37,535 bases of DNA from Magnetococcales bacterium (GCA_015232395.1 JADFZT010000046.1:1-37535); one strand, 5' to 3'. Counted from the first letter of the stretch, positions 18,001-25,066 are shown. Made by a program: numbers and translations. Notes: a model not told the origin generated them from the letters alone.

Positions 18001-18913
18001 CTGGATCATGGATGCCAAATTTACCGCCACTTCCATGATCGGTTTTATTGCTTTGGCAGGCATCATCGTACGCAACTCCATCCTGCTGGTGGACTTTACC
18101 CAGATGGAAATTTTAAAAGGGACCAGCGTTCAGGATGCGGTCATACTTTCCTGTAAGGCACGTACCCGGCCCATCTTGATCACCGCCTTTGCCCTGGTGG
18201 CGGGCTCCAGTGTCATCATCACCGACTTTATCTTCCGGGGCATGGCGATCTCCCTGCTCTTTGGGGTGTTGGTTTCCACGCTGCTGACCCTTTTGGTGAT
18301 CCCCCTGGGTTGCATCAGTGCCGAGTTTGCCTTTATCAAACCCGGCTCCCCTGGAGGCCCCCTGCCAGTCCCTGGAACAGGACCGGCCACCCACACCCCC
18401 CCCTCACCCAGCAAGAGTGAAAAAAAGGGCTTTTTTAGCTGGCTTGGGGGACTTTTCAGCAAGCGTCGGCAGGCACGACTGAAGAAAAAAATGGCCGTGG
18501 AAACCCCAGCTGTGCAGACCCGGGTCAATCACCTGGAAACCAAAAAAGCCGTGCCGGAACGCAAAGCACCACCACCGACCAAAACCGAGCCAGCCAAAGA
18601 GGCAGCGGCTCCTGAGAAGACTTCCCCGGCTGTGGCTGCCACTCCGGCTCCAGCCCCAGTCCCTGAGAAGGCCCAGGCTGCCAAACCAACGCCGTCTCCC
18701 GAGACGCTCATTCTCAGCGCATCGGCTCCGGAAACTGCTCAGCCAGCTGCACCAGCCCCGGCAAAACCAGCCGCTCAAAAACCGGCTCCCCGAAAGGCTG
18801 CTGCTAAAAAATCATCCGGATCCCAAAGGGCCAGCGCCAAAAAACGCCCCCCTGCCCGCAAGGAGGAACGTCGGGGGATTCGTCTTAAACCTGGTTCCAA
18901 GACCACTGAATAA
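15089..18913 (+). CDS. RND family efflux transporter permease with a long basic Ala/Pro-rich tail
   Basis: A 1274-residue inner-membrane RND pump; typical length is 1020-1060. The core has TM1 near residue 35, the proton-relay pair in TM4 (GILVDDAIVVVENIYRR, Asp437-Asp438), FTPWLAMLI at the end of TM6, a second porter half (VVAEVTGPDEQTRRQ) and the TM10 region VRNSILLVDFTQ. Transport is proton-driven; the substrate is not evident. After the last membrane helix (about residue 1083) comes a tail of some 190 residues: an amphipathic basic segment (GFFSWLGGLFSKRRQARLKK), then Ala/Pro/Lys-rich sequence ending in histone-like KKSSGSQRASAKKRPPARK. The stop codon lies inside the Shine-Dalgarno sequence of the next gene, indicating coupling with the secreted Tyr/Gly-rich protein. 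Confidence 0.93.
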   Translation: MSTHLEPPDSASPQALQAQEPDLGVAGKMAKAFIHSPLSPLLLFACLAMGILGLVFTPRQEDPQISVPMVDIFVRYTGASSNQVATLVANPLERIMSEISGVKHVYSASMRGQAMVTVEFDVGEDMEESLVKLHDKLQSNMDKIPPGVNQPLVKPKAVDDVPVVALTLWSNDVDDGALRTLSLDVLQRLNEVKDSSQGFIIGGRSEQIRVEVYPERLSGFGISLDQIAQTIKTANSETGVGSVEASDLGFKVYTGAFLKNAQDISRLVVGTRHQSPIYVRDVARVFAGPEETKQMVTYYTGPAYKENTEKANGAPAVTIAIAKKKGSNGVTVANNVLAKVEELKGRLIPANVNVSVTRNYGETANEKVNELLFKLVVATTAVTLLVWMTLGFRPALVTLIVIPVVILMTVFSAWVMDYTIDRVSLFALIFSIGILVDDAIVVVENIYRRWLMEDICCHIIAVDAVREVGNPTIIATFTVIAALLPMGFVSGMMGPYMRPIPALGSVAMVLSLFAAFIFTPWLAMLIKPPMRTLHIFSEKEHSQAESLEKFYRWLIPPMIKRPLLGWSFLVGLVVIFFASLWLFQTTDVTVKILPLDNKPEYNVVINMPEGTALPKTANLAQQMTEEIRKRIPEVTALQTYVGTASPFNFNGMVRHYYLRQEPWHADIQVQLVHKSKRERTSHDLAVETRAFLTPIAEKIGGKIQVVEMPPGPPVLQSVVAEVTGPDEQTRRQVTEAMTRMFEKAKTIVDVDNYMEAPYQNWRFEVDTEKAVRRGISVDAINRNLGMAMGGARLGDVKRGTVLEPTYIVIQVPLEIRAKINSLADLPISNPQGGTIPLGELGRFTKDQQDAVIYHKDLKPVEYVTGEVEGRLDAPIYGMAEVEKLLQDYTTPDGVTLSGEYLGPPDTYIRSGFEWTGEWTVTFETFRDMGAAFAVALVLIYMLVVYEFGNFTLPAIIMAPIPLTLIGIVPGHWIMDAKFTATSMIGFIALAGIIVRNSILLVDFTQMEILKGTSVQDAVILSCKARTRPILITAFALVAGSSVIITDFIFRGMAISLLFGVLVSTLLTLLVIPLGCISAEFAFIKPGSPGGPLPVPGTGPATHTPPSPSKSEKKGFFSWLGGLFSKRRQARLKKKMAVETPAVQTRVNHLETKKAVPERKAPPPTKTEPAKEAAAPEKTSPAVAATPAPAPVPEKAQAAKPTPSPETLILSASAPETAQPAAPAPAKPAAQKPAPRKAAAKKSSGSQRASAKKRPPARKEERRGIRLKPGSKTTE

Positions 18914-18925
18914 GGAGCCGTCATG
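18911..18925 (+). promoter_or_regulatory. Ribosome binding site overlapping the RND stop codon
   Basis: The sequence TAAGGAGCCGTCATG combines the pump's TAA stop with an AAGGAG Shine-Dalgarno sequence seven bases before the next ATG. This arrangement supports cotranscription and probable translational coupling. Confidence 0.8.
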
Positions 18926-20656
18926 CCGGTCAGGAATCGCAACCGATCCCCCTTGGCATCCCGTTCCCTCCTGACCCTCTGTGCCTTTTTTGGATTCATG
19001 GCCACAGAAAAGGCTCTGGCCTTTGAAGGGGCTCCCTGGTGGAATTCGGAAAACACCGGTCAAACCCAAGGGAGTGGTGAGTGGAGTTCCAGCGGCAGTT
19101 CGACCGATTCCGACTGGTCCCAAAATCGCAGTACCGGAGGTAGTACCGGCAGCTGGAAGCTGAGTGACGCTCCCCCTTTGGAGCCGGAATCCACCAGTCG
19201 AGAGGCCACAGCCAATACCTGGGGGGATACAGCCTCCAATCCGGCCCCCGCGTCCGGATTCGGCCCCTCTGGCTGGAATGAGGGTCAGGGCCAGGATTCC
19301 GGTTTTCCCTCTCCTGAGCCCGCTTCCAACTGGGACCATGTTCCCCCGCCTCCCCCTGGAGGCGATTTTGGAAACACCCAAGGGGATTCAGGCTTTGACC
19401 AATCCATCCCTGTGCAGACAGGCAGATTTGGTCATTCCATGGAGGGCAGCCCCTATTCTCCCCCCCATTCCGGCTCCGGCGGTGGCTGGGGTAGCTCGGA
19501 TTATCGAAACAACACGGAATTTTCCAGTACCTATCCTGCCCCCGATCAAGGGGGAAGCTATGGCCGTTATCCCGATGATCACAGGCAAGCTCCCTATTCC
19601 CCAGAGAGAGCTGGCGGCGGTTTTGGATCTGGAAATTATGCCTCCCAAGGTAGCCCCGTCTCTGCCGATTCCTACTCGACGATGGGGAGAGGTTATACCC
19701 CCGAAGCGGCTGGATCCGGTTACGGTTATCCCTCCCAAGGGGGCGGCTATCCCGTTTCTTCTGGAGGATCCGCCTATGCTAACCAACCCTACAGTGGTGG
19801 TTACGGCATTCCCCAGAGTCGAGGCTATCCAGATCAGGGGGGTGGCTACGGCATTCCCCAGAGTCGAGGCTATCCAGACACAGGAGGCCGTTACGGCACG
19901 CCCCAAGGTAGAGGCTATCCAAACCAGAGTGGGGGTTATGGTACTCCTGCCGGTGGTGGCTATCCAAACCAAGGGGGTGGTTATGGGGCTCCCCAGGGAG
20001 AGCCCGGCTACGGCTATCCTTCCCAGGGTGGCGGATATCGAAACCAGGGCAGTGGTGGTTATCCCTCACCCTATGCTGGATCCGGATACGGCCAACCGTC
20101 TCAGGGTGGCGGCTATTCCACCTATGACTCTCCCAGCGGTTATACCTCCCCCGGCCACTCGCGTCAGCAGGCCTTTGGTGGCAGGGAATATCCCACTTAT
20201 GATGGCTCCAGCTACCCCTCTCAAGGGCGTGGCAACTTCCAGTCTTACAATGAACCATCATCAACCCAATACGAATTTGACGGTTATCGGGACAACTCTT
20301 TCAGCTCTCCCCCAAATCATGACCTCCAAGGGGCTCCCCCTTCGGCCAATGAAGAAGGGATGCGCCGGGATTGGACCTTTACCAACCGCAATGCAGCACC
20401 GGTCAGAAGCACCTCCGGGTTTGGCTCCTCCAATCCCTGGGATACCCCCTGGAACTCCGCAGTCGACAAAGACTCCTCCTGGACCCCCAATTTTCAGACT
20501 CCCCCCAGGGATACGTTTTCTGAATCCCAAAACGCCTCCATCCCAGGAGGGGGAAGCAGCTTCGACACCTCTACCCATCCATCAAATTCAGAGAGCCCAG
20601 CCTCCACCTCAGTTTCTTCCGGGGAAAGCAACGCAAACAATCAGGATGGCAAATAA
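18923..20656 (+). CDS. Secreted Gly/Tyr/Ser/Pro-rich low-complexity repeat protein
   Basis: A 577-residue protein with a signal peptide (hydrophobic RSLLTLCAFFGFMA, cleavage near KALA-FEG). The mature chain is low complexity. Residues about 30-150 are Ser/Gly/Trp/Pro-rich. Residues about 240-430 contain degenerate repeats of the type GGYGIPQSRGYPDQ and GGGYPNQ, with a tyrosine every 4-8 residues. The C-terminal part is Ser/Asn/Pro-rich. No folded domain and almost no cysteine are seen. Regularly spaced Tyr in Gly/Pro context occurs in sulfur globule proteins, prion-like phase-separating proteins and structural matrix proteins. Its strong Shine-Dalgarno sequence overlaps the RND stop codon. 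Function is not known; I infer a structural or scaffold role. Confidence 0.85.
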   Translation: MPVRNRNRSPLASRSLLTLCAFFGFMATEKALAFEGAPWWNSENTGQTQGSGEWSSSGSSTDSDWSQNRSTGGSTGSWKLSDAPPLEPESTSREATANTWGDTASNPAPASGFGPSGWNEGQGQDSGFPSPEPASNWDHVPPPPPGGDFGNTQGDSGFDQSIPVQTGRFGHSMEGSPYSPPHSGSGGGWGSSDYRNNTEFSSTYPAPDQGGSYGRYPDDHRQAPYSPERAGGGFGSGNYASQGSPVSADSYSTMGRGYTPEAAGSGYGYPSQGGGYPVSSGGSAYANQPYSGGYGIPQSRGYPDQGGGYGIPQSRGYPDTGGRYGTPQGRGYPNQSGGYGTPAGGGYPNQGGGYGAPQGEPGYGYPSQGGGYRNQGSGGYPSPYAGSGYGQPSQGGGYSTYDSPSGYTSPGHSRQQAFGGREYPTYDGSSYPSQGRGNFQSYNEPSSTQYEFDGYRDNSFSSPPNHDLQGAPPSANEEGMRRDWTFTNRNAAPVRSTSGFGSSNPWDTPWNSAVDKDSSWTPNFQTPPRDTFSESQNASIPGGGSSFDTSTHPSNSESPASTSVSSGESNANNQDGK

Positions 20657-20882
20657 ATTGCATAAAATAACGGCACCCTTCGCTTTTGGGAAGAGAAATG
20701 CCGTATAGTGCAGGGTCAACCGAAAGTAACGGCTCTGGATGCGGTCAATTCGGCTCCCCCGAAATTGGGACCATGGCTCGAACGCCACTTTCGGCCAGGA
20801 GAGGTATGTTCTCTTCTTTTAAACTGACTTCGTCAAACTCACTTGCTTTCTTTTACAACGGACCCCGGGATTATCACTCAAA

Positions 20883-21878
20883 ATGCGGTCTATTCTCCTT
20901 TTGGCGCTCTGTTTTGTCACCGGTATCTGGGTACCGGGAGCCGCCTTTGCCCAAGGGGAATGGCCAATCAACTCCTACCGCCTGGAGGGTTCCCAAACCC
21001 CGGCCTCCTCCACGGATTGGAACCGGGACGAGGCCCAATGGAACTGGAACCGACCCAACTCCCGGCAATCCTCCGGCCCCCCCTCCACTGCGACCGGTAG
21101 CTGGGGATCACCGTCCAATGGCCTCCAAGAACCCACTGCACGTCCCTGGGGAGAGATACCCAAGGACTATGCCCCTGGTATCCCGGCCTACGAGCCAAAC
21201 GCCCCCTATTCCGAACCTGGCTGGGGTAATTACAACACACCACCCTCTTCCTACGACAGTGGCTCTAATACCGCACATCCATCCGACAGAGGTTCCAGCT
21301 ATCCCTACAGCAGCGGATCAGCCCCCAGCCACTCTTACGACCAGGGGCCATCTTACGACAACAGAGGATTTGGCGATTCCTATAGCAACAGAGGATCCGG
21401 TTTCTACGATAGCAGAGGTTCCAGCCAACCCGGTGGCTATGATACGGAACATTCCTACGGATATCCGTCAGGCAATCCATACGATTACCGTACCGAAAAT
21501 CCATATGGCTACGGCCCGGAAAATTCTTATGGATCAGAACCCTATCCCGGACACACCTATGCTCCCCGGGAGTCGGAACGATATCCTTCCGGAGAGTATG
21601 GCCATTCCCCATTGGGTATGGAATCCAGGCCCGGTTATTACTACGACACCCCCAGCCGGAATTCCCGTTACCCCTCAGGGTCCAGATGGAACGAACACCC
21701 TTCCCGGGAACTCAATCCCAACCGACGGGACTCCTATGACAGCCCTCGCAGCTACGATCCCTACGGGGGAGAGGTCAATCCCTGGTGGTTCCCAGGCTCG
21801 GAGCGTTCCCAGGTTCTACAATGGTGGCACAATCAAGGGGCACCCTCCACACCAAACCAACGATACCCGGGCTGGTAA
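20883..21878 (+). CDS. Secreted Tyr/Ser/Gly/Pro-rich low-complexity protein
   Basis: A 331-residue protein with a clear signal peptide (SILLLALCFVTGIWV, cleavage near AAFA-QGE). The mature part is Tyr/Ser/Gly/Pro/Asn-rich with loosely repeated SYDNRG, YGYPSGNPYDY and YPSGEYG blocks, and it ends with a Trp-rich stretch (NPWWFPGS, VLQWWHNQG). It is not clearly homologous to its upstream neighbour but shares its composition and architecture, so I infer a related role. It starts 226 bases after the previous stop. That gap contains no supported gene, and no strong Shine-Dalgarno sequence precedes this ATG. A different open frame runs through this gene but looks like a compositional shadow, except for its downstream end, which is the next gene. 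Confidence 0.82.
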   Translation: MRSILLLALCFVTGIWVPGAAFAQGEWPINSYRLEGSQTPASSTDWNRDEAQWNWNRPNSRQSSGPPSTATGSWGSPSNGLQEPTARPWGEIPKDYAPGIPAYEPNAPYSEPGWGNYNTPPSSYDSGSNTAHPSDRGSSYPYSSGSAPSHSYDQGPSYDNRGFGDSYSNRGSGFYDSRGSSQPGGYDTEHSYGYPSGNPYDYRTENPYGYGPENSYGSEPYPGHTYAPRESERYPSGEYGHSPLGMESRPGYYYDTPSRNSRYPSGSRWNEHPSRELNPNRRDSYDSPRSYDPYGGEVNPWWFPGSERSQVLQWWHNQGAPSTPNQRYPGW

Positions 21879-22557
21879 GGGAAACGATTATCTACCGGTT
21901 ACCTCTTCCTCCCTTTTCCGGAGCCAGTGGTTCCTGGCCCTGATATTTTTCAGTCTGGTTCAGCTCTCCCCCCTTCCAGCCCTTGGCGCTACCGATCTCC
22001 CGGAATTTTCTGCCAAGGTCACCCGCAGCCACTCCAAAGATCCCAAACAGGCCGGTAAAGGCAAAATGTTTGTCAGTCGTCTGGGTGTACGCACTGAGAG
22101 GGTCAAGAACAAAAAACCGCTGGTGATGATTCACCGCATGGATCAAAAGCAGCTCTGGGTTCTCTTTCCCGACAAAAAAGGCTATCTGGAATATCCGAGC
22201 GGAGAAATGGGCCGTCCCCCCCTGCCCCACGAAGCCAACAGCCCCTGCAAAACCGATCCCCAAATTTTCTGCAAAAAAGTCGGCAAGGCCAAAATTGCCG
22301 GGCGCCTCACCCAGCGATGGGATATTTTTACCAAAAGCACCGAGGGCAAAGGCAAGCGGTGGTTTGCCTCAATGTGGATTGATCCCAAATTGAAAATGGC
22401 CATCCGGGAAGAGTATGCCGATGGATTGACGGTGGCCCTGACCCAAATCCAGGAAAAAAAACAGCCCCAGAGCCTGTTTGCAATTCCCTCGGACCACACC
22501 CGCCTGAAAAGCCCCGAAGCAACCGCCCAACCGGCTGACTCAAAAAGGAAAAAATAA
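21736..22557 (+). CDS. Exported DUF4412/LolA-like periplasmic protein with unclear start
   Basis: The conserved part is residues encoded from about 21930 on: a hydrophobic signal-like segment (WFLALIFFSLVQLSPLPALGA) and a mature region of about 190 residues. That region contains KMFVSRLGVRTERV, MIHRMDQKQLWVLFPDKKGYLEY, a Cys pair (CKTDPQIFC), KIAGRLTQRWDIF, and IREEYADGLTVALTQIQEKKQ. This pattern of strands resembles DUF4412/LolA-like beta sheets. The reading frame has no ATG, GTG or TTG close to the signal segment. The nearest ATG (21736) overlaps the upstream gene by 143 bases and would put 60 residues before the hydrophobic stretch. A noncanonical start after the AAGGGA at 21877, a frameshift fusion with the upstream gene, or a sequence error are possible. 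The C-terminus is Lys-rich. Confidence 0.75.
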   Translation: MTALAATIPTGERSIPGGSQARSVPRFYNGGTIKGHPPHQTNDTRAGKGNDYLPVTSSSLFRSQWFLALIFFSLVQLSPLPALGATDLPEFSAKVTRSHSKDPKQAGKGKMFVSRLGVRTERVKNKKPLVMIHRMDQKQLWVLFPDKKGYLEYPSGEMGRPPLPHEANSPCKTDPQIFCKKVGKAKIAGRLTQRWDIFTKSTEGKGKRWFASMWIDPKLKMAIREEYADGLTVALTQIQEKKQPQSLFAIPSDHTRLKSPEATAQPADSKRKK

Positions 22558-22559
22558 CT

Positions 22560-22588
22560 CCCTGGGCCTTTTTTTACAGGCCACAGGG
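22560..22588 (+). terminator. Hairpin after the DUF4412-like gene
   Basis: CCCTG-GGCC pairs with GGCC-A-CAGGG (one bulge) around a T-rich loop, two bases after the stop codon. It is not a classical terminator because the T-run is in the loop. Confidence 0.4.
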
Positions 22589-22735
22589 GCGGGATGAGAT
22601 GATCCCCCACACACTCTGATTCCCCTCCAATCAGGCCCTCTTACCCCCACTTCGGCTCTGACTTCCCAGCTCTCGGATACCCTGTTCAGAGCCCCTGGAT
22701 CAAGTCGCCAAGATAAATTTAATGGCCGAATTATG

Positions 22736-22764
22736 TTGACTCCAGTCCAAGATCCATATATTAG
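22736..22764 (+). promoter_or_regulatory. Candidate sigma-70 promoter for the NDYSRRYG-repeat gene
   Basis: TTGACT, a 17-base spacer and TATTAG lie about 130 bases before the next ATG, in an AT-rich patch of an otherwise gene-free 336-base gap. This is motif match only. Confidence 0.45.
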
Positions 22765-22893
22765 ACTTTCATTATATTGGGTTCCTTGTCCATAGCTCAT
22801 GCTTGCTGGTAAAGTTCCCTGGGGGACGAGTGGCAGCATTTTTTCAACAATCGATCAGCCATCCCGATAACCGGTTACGCCATATTCGATGCC

Positions 22894-24000
22894 ATGATCC
22901 TATTTTTTTCTCAGCCCAGGCCCACAGGAGTTGGCAAACGCCTCTCCCGGTCGGCAGGAAAACTGACCATCGCTCTGACGGTCGGCTTTTTCGCCATAGC
23001 CGGTGCCCAGGCTCAGGATATGCAGGAAGACTCCCGCATGGGACAGCGGTTCGGCCAGTTTATGGGCTCCTTCATGCAGGAGATGCAGGGTTCTCCAAGC
23101 TCCATCTCTCCTGCCATGTCCCCTGGCTCCATGTCGCCGGGAGCCATGCCCCAGGAGATGGCCACCTCTGCCATGGGCTCTTCCAGCGGTGGCCCCTCAA
23201 CCAACACGCCTTCCACCACCGCCAGCGCCCCCATGGAAATGGCTGCTGCCGATATTCCTCAAGAGCACTCCCCTACCCAGGAAAAAAAATCCACCTCCCG
23301 GCAACGCACCACCTCCGGCTATCTCTATGACCCATGGGGATCGGGACACGAATGGGATCCCTTTCTGGACTACGATCCCTGGGGAGCCAACAGCTGGCAA
23401 GAGGGTGGAGAGTGGTGGCGCAATCAAAACAACCGCTACAACAGCCGACCCTTCGGTTACAACGGTGACTATTCAAGACCCTACAGTCACAACGACTATT
23501 CAGGGCGCTACGGTCACAACGACTATTCAGGGCGCTACGGTCGCAACGACTATTCGAGGCGCTACGGCAACAACGACTATTCGAATCGCTACGGTGGCTA
23601 CGACTATTCCAGACGCTACGGTAGCACTGATTATTTTAACAAATACGGCAACCGCAACTATTCGAGACGCTATGGCGGCTACGACCAACCGGGACGCTAC
23701 AGCCAGACAGAGCCTATCAGCCCCTATGACACCTATGGCGGTGAAGGCTTTGACGACAGCGATCCCTTGCTGGGCCCTTCCTACAACTCCTGGAACGAAC
23801 ACTCCAGTGATCAGTATGGATACGGCAGCGGCATCCCGTGGCGGGACAGATTCTACGGTAATGACCATAATACCTGGGATTACAGGGATCACCGTTCCAA
23901 CCGGAACGGCTGGGGAGGATGGGATCCTTGGGGGTTCGGATCGCCTTTTGGTGGCAACAGCTGGCCTTGGGATCGGGGATTTGGCAACGGGTGGTGGTAA
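22894..24000 (+). CDS. Secreted protein with eight 9-residue Tyr/Asn/Arg repeats
   Basis: A 368-residue protein with an N-terminal signal sequence (basic GVGKRLSRSAGK, hydrophobic LTIALTVGFFAIAG, cleavage near AQAQ). Residues about 40-120 are Met/Ser/Pro-rich with MSPGSMSPGAMPQEM-type runs. About residues 192-263 hold eight tandem 9-residue units of consensus DYSRRYGxN. The C-terminus is Trp/Gly/Asn-rich (WGGWDPWGFGSPFGG, ending NGWW). Tyr and Arg at fixed spacing in a disordered chain is the typical sticker pattern of condensate- or fibre-forming proteins. No enzyme domain is visible. Its position between other secreted low-complexity genes suggests a shared structural role. The start ATG lacks a strong Shine-Dalgarno sequence and could lie elsewhere in the same frame. 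Confidence 0.82.
   Translation: MILFFSQPRPTGVGKRLSRSAGKLTIALTVGFFAIAGAQAQDMQEDSRMGQRFGQFMGSFMQEMQGSPSSISPAMSPGSMSPGAMPQEMATSAMGSSSGGPSTNTPSTTASAPMEMAAADIPQEHSPTQEKKSTSRQRTTSGYLYDPWGSGHEWDPFLDYDPWGANSWQEGGEWWRNQNNRYNSRPFGYNGDYSRPYSHNDYSGRYGHNDYSGRYGRNDYSRRYGNNDYSNRYGGYDYSRRYGSTDYFNKYGNRNYSRRYGGYDQPGRYSQTEPISPYDTYGGEGFDDSDPLLGPSYNSWNEHSSDQYGYGSGIPWRDRFYGNDHNTWDYRDHRSNRNGWGGWDPWGFGSPFGGNSWPWDRGFGNGWW
23467..23682 (+). repeat. Tandem 27-bp coding minisatellite (8 units)
   Basis: Eight in-frame 27-base units encode the 9-residue DYSxRYGxN repeat. The second and third units differ by a single base, while outer units are more diverged, suggesting recent local duplication in the array. Copy number could vary between strains. 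Confidence 0.9.
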
Positions 24001-24121
24001 GTCGATCCACACCCCCTCCTCCCCCTCAGTGGAAGCTTGATCTGTTTTTTTTCTGTGCGATAGTGGTTTTCTGGTATCGTATCTTTAATGAGTAAGACGA
24101 CCTAATCTTAAGGAGATCATC

Positions 24122-24523
24122 ATGAAAAAATCGGCTCGTATGCTGACCATCGCCGCCTTGCTGGGTGGTGCCACTCTTTTGGTCGCCGACCAAGCCGAAG
24201 CATGGGGGGGATGGGGCCCCTGGAATAACGGCTGGGGCAATAATAACGGTTGGGGCAATAACAACTGGGGCAACAACTGGGGCAACAACGGCTACGGTAA
24301 CGGCAGCGGTCGTGGGAATGGTTCCGGCAAATTCAACTTCAGCATGGGCGGCGACGTCGATGGCTGGGCTGACAACGGCTGGAACAATGGCTGGAACAAT
24401 CTCTGGAACAACAACAACGGCTGGAACAATGGCTGGAACAACGGCGGCCCTTGGGGTGGTGGTCCTTGGGGTGGCGGTCCTTGGGGCGGCAGCCCTTGGG
24501 GTGGTGGTCCCTTCAACTGGTAG
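24122..24523 (+). CDS. Small secreted Gly/Trp/Asn-rich protein, sulfur globule protein-like
   Basis: A 133-residue precursor with a Sec signal peptide (MKKSARMLTIAALLGGATLL, cleavage near QAEA-WGG). The mature chain is almost only Gly, Trp, Asn and Pro: NNGWGNNN units, then GSGKFNFSMGGDVDGWADNG, then NGWNN units and five PWGGG-type repeats. The small size, export signal, aromatic residues in Gly/Asn repeats and the central FNFSMGG stretch recall sulfur globule envelope proteins (SgpA/SgpB) of purple sulfur bacteria, which coat periplasmic sulfur droplets. Trp largely replaces Tyr here. A very strong Shine-Dalgarno sequence (AAGGAGATCATC-ATG) suggests abundant expression. Homology to Sgp is inferred from composition, not from a decisive motif. 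Confidence 0.85.
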   Translation: MKKSARMLTIAALLGGATLLVADQAEAWGGWGPWNNGWGNNNGWGNNNWGNNWGNNGYGNGSGRGNGSGKFNFSMGGDVDGWADNGWNNGWNNLWNNNNGWNNGWNNGGPWGGGPWGGGPWGGSPWGGGPFNW

Positions 24524-24606
24524 GATTGACGCCACGGGCCAATCACACACTCAAAGTTGATCTGATCTTGTGTTGATACATCCTTGACCTCTCGGGGGAA
24601 ACTGAC

Positions 24607-24963
24607 ATGAAAAAAACATTGAGCGCATTGGCACTGGCGGGCCTGTTGGGAGGCGCTGTTCTCCTGACCGCCGGGGAGGCTTCGGCCTTCTGGTGGCCCG
24701 GCAACAATTGGGGTGGTCCCGGATGGGGCGGCTATCCTGGTGGTTGGGGTGGTTATCCTGGTGGTTGGGGTGGTTATCCCGGCTACGGCTATGGTGGCTA
24801 TCCAGGCGGTTGGGGTGGTTATCCCGGCTACGGCTATGGTGGTTATCCCGGCTATGGCTATGGTGGCTATCCAGGCTACGGTTATGGCGGCTATCCCGGC
24901 TATGGTTATGGCCAGCCTCTCCCTGCCACACCGCCTGCTACCTCGGCTCCAGCTACGGAATAA
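24607..24963 (+). CDS. Small secreted Gly/Tyr-rich repeat protein, sulfur globule protein-like
   Basis: A 118-residue precursor whose signal peptide (MKKTLSALALAGLLGGAVLL, cleavage near EASA-FWW) resembles that of its upstream neighbour. Residues 41-101 are eight tandem units of GGYPGGW or GGYPGYGY; a Pro/Ala/Thr tail (PLPATPPATSAPATE) follows. Tyr-Gly-rich repeat chains like this are typical of SgpC-type sulfur globule proteins, though also of other structural glycine-rich proteins. GGGGGAAACTGAC precedes the ATG. It is the last gene before a strong terminator. The pair probably arose by duplication of the exported leader, followed by repeat expansion. Confidence 0.85.
   Translation: MKKTLSALALAGLLGGAVLLTAGEASAFWWPGNNWGGPGWGGYPGGWGGYPGGWGGYPGYGYGGYPGGWGGYPGYGYGGYPGYGYGGYPGYGYGGYPGYGYGQPLPATPPATSAPATE
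24727..24909 (+). repeat. Coding 21/24-bp tandem repeats (GGYPGGW / GGYPGYGY)
   Basis: Eight in-frame units of seven or eight codons, nearly identical at the DNA level in the second half, indicating recent expansion. Confidence 0.88.
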
Positions 24964-25011
24964 ACTGGAAACTTTCGGGTTTCCCGTACTGAAACCCAAC
25001 CAGGCATGAGT

Positions 25012-25042
25012 AGGGGGGGCGAGCTTTTCGCCCCCCTTCTCT
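25012..25042 (+). terminator. Rho-independent terminator after the low-complexity protein cluster
   Basis: A GC stem of at least nine pairs (GGGGGGCGA / TCGCCCCCC) with a GCTTT loop is followed by the T-rich TTCTCTTTCC. It lies about 50 bases after the last stop codon. A smaller GGGTTTC/GAAACCC hairpin (24977-24997) sits just before it. Confidence 0.82.
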
Positions 25043-25066
25043 TTCCTGATGTGTCATCACGCTCAC

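Noticed and set aside
15089-18913. Assigning a specific substrate (metal, drug or lipid) to the RND pump
   Set aside because: Porter-domain residues and neighbours do not identify a known substrate class.
19164-20708. A 514-codon open frame inside the first Tyr-rich gene
   Set aside because: Compositional shadow of repetitive codons; the other frame has a signal peptide, a strong ribosome binding site and consistent repeats.
20686-22557. A 623-codon open frame covering the second Tyr-rich gene and the DUF4412-like gene
   Set aside because: Its first two thirds are Thr/Pro/Ile-rich out-of-frame text of the low-complexity gene and lack a leader; only the last third is a plausible protein.
24037-24563. 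TTGATCTG shared before both sulfur-globule-like genes (24037-24044 and 24556 region)
   Set aside because: An 8-base match is too short to support an operator without further copies.
24292-24999. Long reverse-strand frame across the two small secreted genes
   Set aside because: Arises from the antisense of Gly/Trp/Tyr repeats; no leader and no ribosome binding site.
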